This document shows positions 5,491 through 8,662 of a DNA stretch of 8,662 nt, piece by piece. The stretch comes from Acidobacteriaceae bacterium (lineage in GTDB: Bacteria > Acidobacteriota > Terriglobia > Terriglobales > Acidobacteriaceae): positions 1 through 8,662 of the forward strand of contig JASHUH010000310.1 in assembly GCA_030040115.1 (NCBI GenBank). Reading direction: 5' to 3'. The translations under genes were made by a program, and so were the position numbers. Each line of letters opens with the position of its first letter. The first letter of the stretch is position 1. A model generated the notes under the pieces. That model saw nothing but the letters and a program-made list of their open reading frames with translations. It was not told the origin of the DNA and did no database searches.

Positions 5491-5642
5491 GCGCCCCCAT
5501 TGGTCTAAGGTGACCCGCCCGACTTCGGCCGAAAATGAGGGGAGTTGTTTTTGTCTCCCATATTGCCCTCGCTGAGGCCCGTCCGGAGTTTCGCTCGGCC
5601 GCGACCGGTTCGATACACTCGAAAGCGATCGCACCCTCGCTT

Positions 5643-5647
5643 GGGAG
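5643..5647 (+). promoter_or_regulatory. Ribosome binding site deciding the aroA start
   Basis: GGGAG, 7 nt before TTG 5655-5657. The ATG at 5535 has no ribosome site, so TTG 5655 is preferred. Confidence 0.55.
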
Positions 5648-5654
5648 CGCCTTT

Positions 5655-6956
5655 TTGCCTCTCGACCTCCAGGAACGCCTGATCCGCCCCGCCCGCAACA
5701 TCTACGGCAGCTTGCGCCTGCCCGGCGATAAATCTATCAGCCACCGTTACGCCATGCTGGGCGCGTTTGCCGAGGGGGTTTCGCGGTTCACGAATTTCTC
5801 GACGGGGGCCGATTGCGCCTCGACGCTGGCCTGCATGGAGGCGCTGGGCGCGAAGGTGGAGCGGCTGGACGGGGATCGCGTGGAAATCACCGGCGTGGGC
5901 GGGCGGGTGACGCCGGCGGAGGAGCCGCTGGATTGCGGGAATTCCGGTTCGACGATGCGCATGATGGCCGGCCTGCTGGCGGCGCAGGAGGGCCGGTTTA
6001 CGCTCGCCGGCGACGCCTCGCTGTCGCGGCGACCGATGGAGCGCATTCGCCGACCCCTGGAAGCCATGGGCGCACGGCTGACGTTGACCGAGGGACACGC
6101 GCCGCTGATCATCGAAGGCGGCGCCCTGCATGCCATCGACTACACCACGCCGGTCGCCAGCGCGCAGGTGAAGACCTGCATTCTGCTTGCGGGCCTGCAA
6201 ACCGCGGGCGCGACGACGGTGCGCGAGGCGGTGCGCACGCGCGACCACAGCGAACTAGCGCTGCGGGCGTTTGGAGCCAAGCTGAGCCGCACGGTGGATT
6301 CGATTTCGATTGCCGGGCCGCAGGATTTGCACGCCATCGCGGCCGCGGTTCCGGGCGATCTTTCGTCGTCGGCGTTTTTCATGTGCGCGGCGGCGCTGTT
6401 TCCGGGCTCGGGGTTGGTGCTGGATTCGATTGGGCTCAATCCCACGCGGGCTGCGCTGCTCGACGTGTTGACCGCCTTGGGCGCGCACATCGCGGTGCTG
6501 AATCTCGAAGAAAAGCATGCCGAACTGGTGGGGACGGTGCAGGTTACGGCTCCCGCGGAGGGGCTAGGATCGACAACGGTGAGCGGAGCGCTGTCGGCGC
6601 AGCTCATTGACGAATTGCCGGTGCTGGCGGCGATTGCGCCATGGACGCGCGGAGGCATTTCCATCAGAGACGCGAAGGAACTGCGGGTGAAGGAGTCGGA
6701 CCGCATTGCGCTGACGGCGACAAACCTGCGCGCGATGGGCGCGGAGGTGGTTGAGTTTGAAGATGGGCTGGATGTGCCCGGAGGCCAGAGGCTGCACGGC
6801 GCGACGATCGACTCCGGCGGCGATCATCGCATTGCCATGGCGTTCAGCGTGGCCGCGCTGAAGGCCGAAGGCGAAACGCTGATCCAGGGCGCGGATTCAG
6901 CGGCGATCAGCTTTCCCGAGTTTTTCGAACTGCTGGACCTGGTGGCGGAGCGGTAA
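5655..6956 (+). CDS. aroA: 3-phosphoshikimate 1-carboxyvinyltransferase (EPSP synthase), class II motifs
   Basis: A 433-residue EPSP synthase. It joins phosphoenolpyruvate to shikimate 3-phosphate, the sixth step of the shikimate pathway to chorismate, in the cytosol. All main motifs are present: LPGDKSISHR (22-31), GNSGSTMR (95-102), RRPMERI (125-131), SAQVK (169-173), GDLSSSAFF (234-242), IDELPVLA (318-325) with the catalytic Asp319, KELRVKESDR (341-350), GDHRIAMAF (389-397) and ISFPEFFELL near the C-terminus. RPMxR and SAQxK are hallmarks of class II enzymes, the class that includes the Agrobacterium CP4 enzyme. The glycine that CP4 replaces by alanine is retained here (Gly98), so tolerance to glyphosate cannot be assumed. 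TTG 5655 gives the usual family length and has GGGAG upstream; ATG 5535 would add 40 residues without homology. It converges with the toxin-antitoxin pair, with 21 bp between the stop codons. Confidence 0.95.
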   Translation: MPLDLQERLIRPARNIYGSLRLPGDKSISHRYAMLGAFAEGVSRFTNFSTGADCASTLACMEALGAKVERLDGDRVEITGVGGRVTPAEEPLDCGNSGSTMRMMAGLLAAQEGRFTLAGDASLSRRPMERIRRPLEAMGARLTLTEGHAPLIIEGGALHAIDYTTPVASAQVKTCILLAGLQTAGATTVREAVRTRDHSELALRAFGAKLSRTVDSISIAGPQDLHAIAAAVPGDLSSSAFFMCAAALFPGSGLVLDSIGLNPTRAALLDVLTALGAHIAVLNLEEKHAELVGTVQVTAPAEGLGSTTVSGALSAQLIDELPVLAAIAPWTRGGISIRDAKELRVKESDRIALTATNLRAMGAEVVEFEDGLDVPGGQRLHGATIDSGGDHRIAMAFSVAALKAEGETLIQGADSAAISFPEFFELLDLVAER

Positions 6957-6964
6957 ACACCGCT
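6949..6964 (+). other. Small hairpin over the aroA stop codon
   Basis: AGCGGT (6949-6954), loop AAAC, ACCGCT (6959-6964): a perfect 6-bp stem that contains the aroA TAA in stem and loop, between two convergent genes. No T-run follows on either strand, so terminator function is weak at best. Confidence 0.25.
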
Positions 6965-6977
6965 TGACATCCGGGGT

Positions 6978-7346
6978 TCACAGCGTAGCCCGCATCTCGA
7001 TTTTCTGAGCAACCGGCTCGACGATTTGCACCACGCCGTGGCCGGGATTGACCTGCTCGCGCAGGCGGATCAATCCGAGCTTTCTGAGCTTGTTGACGTC
7101 GCGGGTCACCGCGCCCCGATTGCGACCCAGTTCCTCGGCGAGAGCGGAGATGCTCAGCTTCTTCTTCCGCGCCGTTTCCACAAGGCGCATTCTCTGCGCC
7201 GTGAGGCACTCGACCATCATGGCAGGATCGGCGAAGGTAAGGATTTTCTCGGGCTTGAGACGCTCACCCAATTCACGCCTGTGGGCGCGGTCGAGAGAAC
7301 GCTGGACATGCCCCCTGACCCCATCAGTGAATACTTTTACCCTCAT
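6978..7346 (-). CDS. Winged helix-turn-helix protein, probable antitoxin/autoregulator
   Basis: A 122-residue protein. Residues 42-110 form a MarR/HVO_A0114-like winged helix: a helix (MMVECLTAQRMRLVETARKK), the helix-turn-helix SISALAEELGRNRGAVTRDV (65-84) and NKLRKLGLI leading to a wing (REQVNPGHGVVQIVEP). It lies second in a minus-strand pair behind the TumE-type protein, and its first 23 bases overlap the end of that gene. Its own ribosome site GAGGA (7353-7357) is 6 nt from the ATG, inside the upstream gene, so translation is likely coupled. In this arrangement the HTH partner usually neutralises the toxin and represses the operon; that role is inferred from family and context. The basic N-terminus (RGHVQRSLDRAHRRELGERL) could be the partner-binding or dimer segment. 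The operon must read from a promoter upstream of the toxin gene. Confidence 0.7.
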   Translation of the reverse strand: MRVKVFTDGVRGHVQRSLDRAHRRELGERLKPEKILTFADPAMMVECLTAQRMRLVETARKKKLSISALAEELGRNRGAVTRDVNKLRKLGLIRLREQVNPGHGVVQIVEPVAQKIEMRATL

Positions 7347-7689
7347 AGCTTTTCCTCATGGCCTCTACCTCCCGGTAGAAGCGGTTAGCCGTGCTTTCGT
7401 AATTCTTGAATTCGACCTCTTGCACCGAGCCCATGAAATGGCGTTCGTGCTCTCCGTGGGTATTATCAAATCCGAGCACTCTACCGTTGTCGGCGTAAAA
7501 CAGATGCGGCAGGAGAAACGCGAGATTGTAGCGAACGACTTTTCCGTTCGCGTCCACCCAGACTTCTTCGCGCAGGAGGCCAACGCCGCCAGCACACCAA
7601 AAAGCGGTTTCGTAATCGGTGTCCTTGCGGAGGCGCTTCTTGCCGCCCATCATGCAATTCTGGCACAGGTGATGCATCAAACGCAACAT
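7324..7689 (-). CDS. TumE-type (DUF6516-like) putative toxin
   Basis: Up to 121 residues. The core reads LLREEVWVDANGKVVRYNLAF (39-59) and then VLGFDNTHGEHERHFMG (71-87). The DNxHGxHxRHxxG block followed by a C-terminal helix (STANRFYREVEAMRKS) matches the TumE family of toxin-antitoxin proteins as I remember it; the biochemical target of the family is not known to me. The N-terminal 32 residues carry HHLCQNC and a further Cys32, possibly a metal-binding extension. The start is uncertain: ATG 7689 has no good ribosome site, and ATG 7653 or 7650 are alternatives. TTGCGT (7681-7686) and CAGAAT (7657-7662), 18 bp apart on the minus strand, could be a promoter; that would give a nearly leaderless mRNA starting at the later ATGs and a toxin lacking HHLCQNC. 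The pair is less GC-rich than aroA (hand counts of 50% and 57% in two 60-base lines, against 65% in one aroA line), which suggests an acquired module. Confidence 0.6.
   Translation of the reverse strand: MLRLMHHLCQNCMMGGKKRLRKDTDYETAFWCAGGVGLLREEVWVDANGKVVRYNLAFLLPHLFYADNGRVLGFDNTHGEHERHFMGSVQEVEFKNYESTANRFYREVEAMRKSYEGKSIH
7353..7357 (-). promoter_or_regulatory. Ribosome binding site of the winged-helix gene, inside the toxin gene
   Basis: GAGGA on the minus strand, 6 nt before ATG 7346, within the last codons of the TumE-type gene. It supports the 23-bp overlap and translational coupling. Confidence 0.6.
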
Positions 7690-7725
7690 CTGAAGGCCAT
7701 TCTTCCGGCTTTTGACGCAGACGAG

Positions 7726-7748
7726 AAACGACCCGCGGGGGGCCGTTT
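7726..7748 (-). terminator. Hairpin after the TolC-family gene, possible terminator
   Basis: On the minus strand AAACGGCCC, a 5-nt loop and GGGTCGTTT form a 9-bp stem (one G-U pair), beginning 14 nt past the TolC stop. The stem's own right arm ends in TTT, then CTCG, so the U-tract is short. It could also act on the plus strand. It separates tolC from the toxin-antitoxin pair read in the same direction. Confidence 0.4.
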
Positions 7749-7762
7749 CGGTTGAGGCCTGG

Positions 7763-8662
7763 TTATTGGTTCGCCGGCGGCGAGTTGATGGGCTGTTGCG
7801 GCATCAGTGGCATCGCGGGCGCCGCGTTGGCCGGCGGCGCGGGCTGCACGCCCGGCGCCACGGGCTCTGTATTCACATTGCCTTGCGCGGCGGCTTCGAG
7901 GTTGATGTTGTAGTGCTGGAGGGTCGAGGCCAGAATCTGGTAAAGGTTGGCGCGATCTTTGGCGTAGGCGCCATGGGCGGTGATCAGGTTGTCTTCGGCG
8001 GCGGCGAGGTTGCGCTGCTGCTGGAGGACGTTGGCGGTGGTCGACGCGCCCAGATGCAGCTTCTTTTCTTCGGCGTCCAGGCTCTGCTGATCGTAGTTGC
8101 GCGTAGCGACGGCCGACTCAACCGCGGCGCGGTCGTTGGTGAGCGCGTACATCTGATTCACCACCTGCATGCGAATCTGCGTGTAGAGCTGTTCGAGGCG
8201 CAGCTCGGCTTGCCGGTACTCCATGAGCGAGCGCTCGTGGACGGATTCCGCTTCGCGATTGCGGAGGGGGACGTTGAGGGAGAAACCGGCGCCTTTGTCG
8301 GACGCCGAACTGTTGAAGAGATTCTGAACAATCGTTCCGTAACCCACAGAGGGGTATTGACCAGGGGTACAGGGCGTGGTTGAAAAGGTGGCGTAGTTAA
8401 AGTTGAGGCAGTTCGGGCCCTGTGCGCCGCCCAGGGCGCTGGAGCCATAGAAGCCATAGACATCGAGCGTGGGCAGGAGGGCGTTGCGGGCGCCCTTCAG
8501 GGTGATCTCGTCATTGCGCAGCGTGAGTACGGCCTCTTCCAATTCCGGGCGCTGTTGGAAGGCTTCCTGCACCAGCGACTCGATGGGCTGGCTCTCTTCG
8601 GGAATGGGCTGGACATTGACGCGATCGGTGGGAATGACCGGGGCGGCGGAAAGGGTGGGATC
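7763..8662 (-). CDS. TolC-family outer membrane efflux protein, C-terminal part (cut by window edge)
   Basis: About 299 C-terminal residues are visible; the frame is open to the edge, so a GTG at 8572 is not the true start. TolC/OprM-type proteins form the trimeric outer-membrane channel of tripartite efflux or type I secretion systems. Visible parts: a helix (LVQEAFQQRPELEEAVLTLR), the strand-forming LPTLDVYGFYG, a probably extracellular loop with two cysteines (NCLNFNYATFSTTPCTPGQ), a second strand (GAGFSLNVPLRNREA), then the long coiled-coil helices (SLMEYRQAELRLEQLYTQIR to LQQQRNLAAAEDNLITAHGA) and LYQILASTLQHYNINL. This layout is the second OEP repeat. A tail of about 40 residues rich in Pro, Ala and Gln follows, typical of acidobacterial members. 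The inner-membrane pump and adaptor, if linked, would lie outside the window. Confidence 0.9.
   Translation of the reverse strand, partial: DPTLSAAPVIPTDRVNVQPIPEESQPIESLVQEAFQQRPELEEAVLTLRNDEITLKGARNALLPTLDVYGFYGSSALGGAQGPNCLNFNYATFSTTPCTPGQYPSVGYGTIVQNLFNSSASDKGAGFSLNVPLRNREAESVHERSLMEYRQAELRLEQLYTQIRMQVVNQMYALTNDRAAVESAVATRNYDQQSLDAEEKKLHLGASTTANVLQQQRNLAAAEDNLITAHGAYAKDRANLYQILASTLQHYNINLEAAAQGNVNTEPVAPGVQPAPPANAAPAMPLMPQQPINSPPANQ

Larger units (their letters stand above)
5305..5654 (+). other. Palindrome-rich spacer upstream of aroA
   Basis: No credible gene. An open frame in phase with aroA reaches back to ATG 5535, but its translation before residue LPLDLQ is unlike any EPSP synthase. 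The spacer holds hairpins at 5430-5455 and 5466-5490, a perfect palindrome GGGGCGCCCC (5488-5497), TTCGGCCGAA (5524-5533), a small dyad TTCGA-TACAC-TCGAA (5609-5623) and GCGATCGC (5625-5632). No clear sigma-70 promoter is seen. Confidence 0.5.

Noticed and set aside
5625..5632. GCGATCGC palindrome (HIP1-like)
   Set aside because: A single copy; the cyanobacterial HIP1 pattern depends on many copies, and the rest of the window does not look cyanobacterial.
5535..5654. ATG 5535 as aroA start
   Set aside because: No ribosome site, and 40 added residues with no resemblance to EPSP synthases.
6964..6969. Perfect TTGACA hexamer after aroA
   Set aside because: No -10 element at 16-18 bp downstream, and the next plus-strand sequence is antisense to the winged-helix gene.
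7048..7755. A 235-codon plus-strand frame over the toxin-antitoxin genes
   Set aside because: It is longer than either minus-strand gene but has no recognisable domain, no good ribosome site, and both minus-strand frames show family motifs and a coupled overlap.

Overview
The window looks like a piece of chromosome from an Acidobacteriota (Terriglobia-like) bacterium. This rests on moderately high GC (65% in a hand-counted aroA stretch), the style of the proteins (a Tat-exported amidohydrolase, a TolC with a Pro/Ala/Gln-rich tail, a large exported protein with a Gln/Pro/Ser tail) and palindrome-rich spacers. No rRNA, tRNA, transposase, phage gene or CRISPR array is visible. The taxonomic call is inference.

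Layout. (1) 1-1223, minus strand: an extended -10 promoter drives a Tat-signal amidohydrolase (COG3618-like), followed after 76 bp by the first 56 codons of a FAD/NAD(P) oxidoreductase that runs off the window. (2) 1224-1547: a divergent spacer with a candidate accA promoter. (3) 1548-3558, plus strand: a short AccA (acetyl-CoA carboxylase carboxyltransferase alpha), a candidate 33-codon ORF that overlaps its neighbours at both ends, and a CPBP-family membrane protein that keeps the glutamates but lacks the usual histidines. (4) 3559-3894: a structured spacer with an octamer tandem repeat, a possible 40-codon ORF and two perfect hairpins. (5) 3895-5304, plus: an exported protein with a possible BamE/SmpA-like segment and a low-complexity tail. 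(6) 5305-5654: a spacer packed with inverted repeats. (7) 5655-6956, plus: aroA (EPSP synthase, class II motifs), probably starting at TTG. (8) 6978-7689, minus: a two-gene toxin-antitoxin-like module (TumE-type protein, then a winged-helix protein, overlapping by 23 bp), less GC-rich than aroA. (9) 7763-8662, minus: the C-terminal part of a TolC-family outer-membrane efflux protein, with a hairpin after its stop.

How the genes fit together. accA and aroA are core metabolic genes (fatty-acid and aromatic amino-acid synthesis). The CPBP, exported and TolC proteins belong to the envelope. The toxin-antitoxin pair sits between aroA and tolC as an accessory insert. I see no clear multi-gene defence system. 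The least ordinary points are the double-overlap mini-ORF between accA and the CPBP gene, the loss of expected catalytic or metal residues in the CPBP protein and the amidohydrolase, the shortened AccA with an altered PGAYPG loop, and the two structured spacers.
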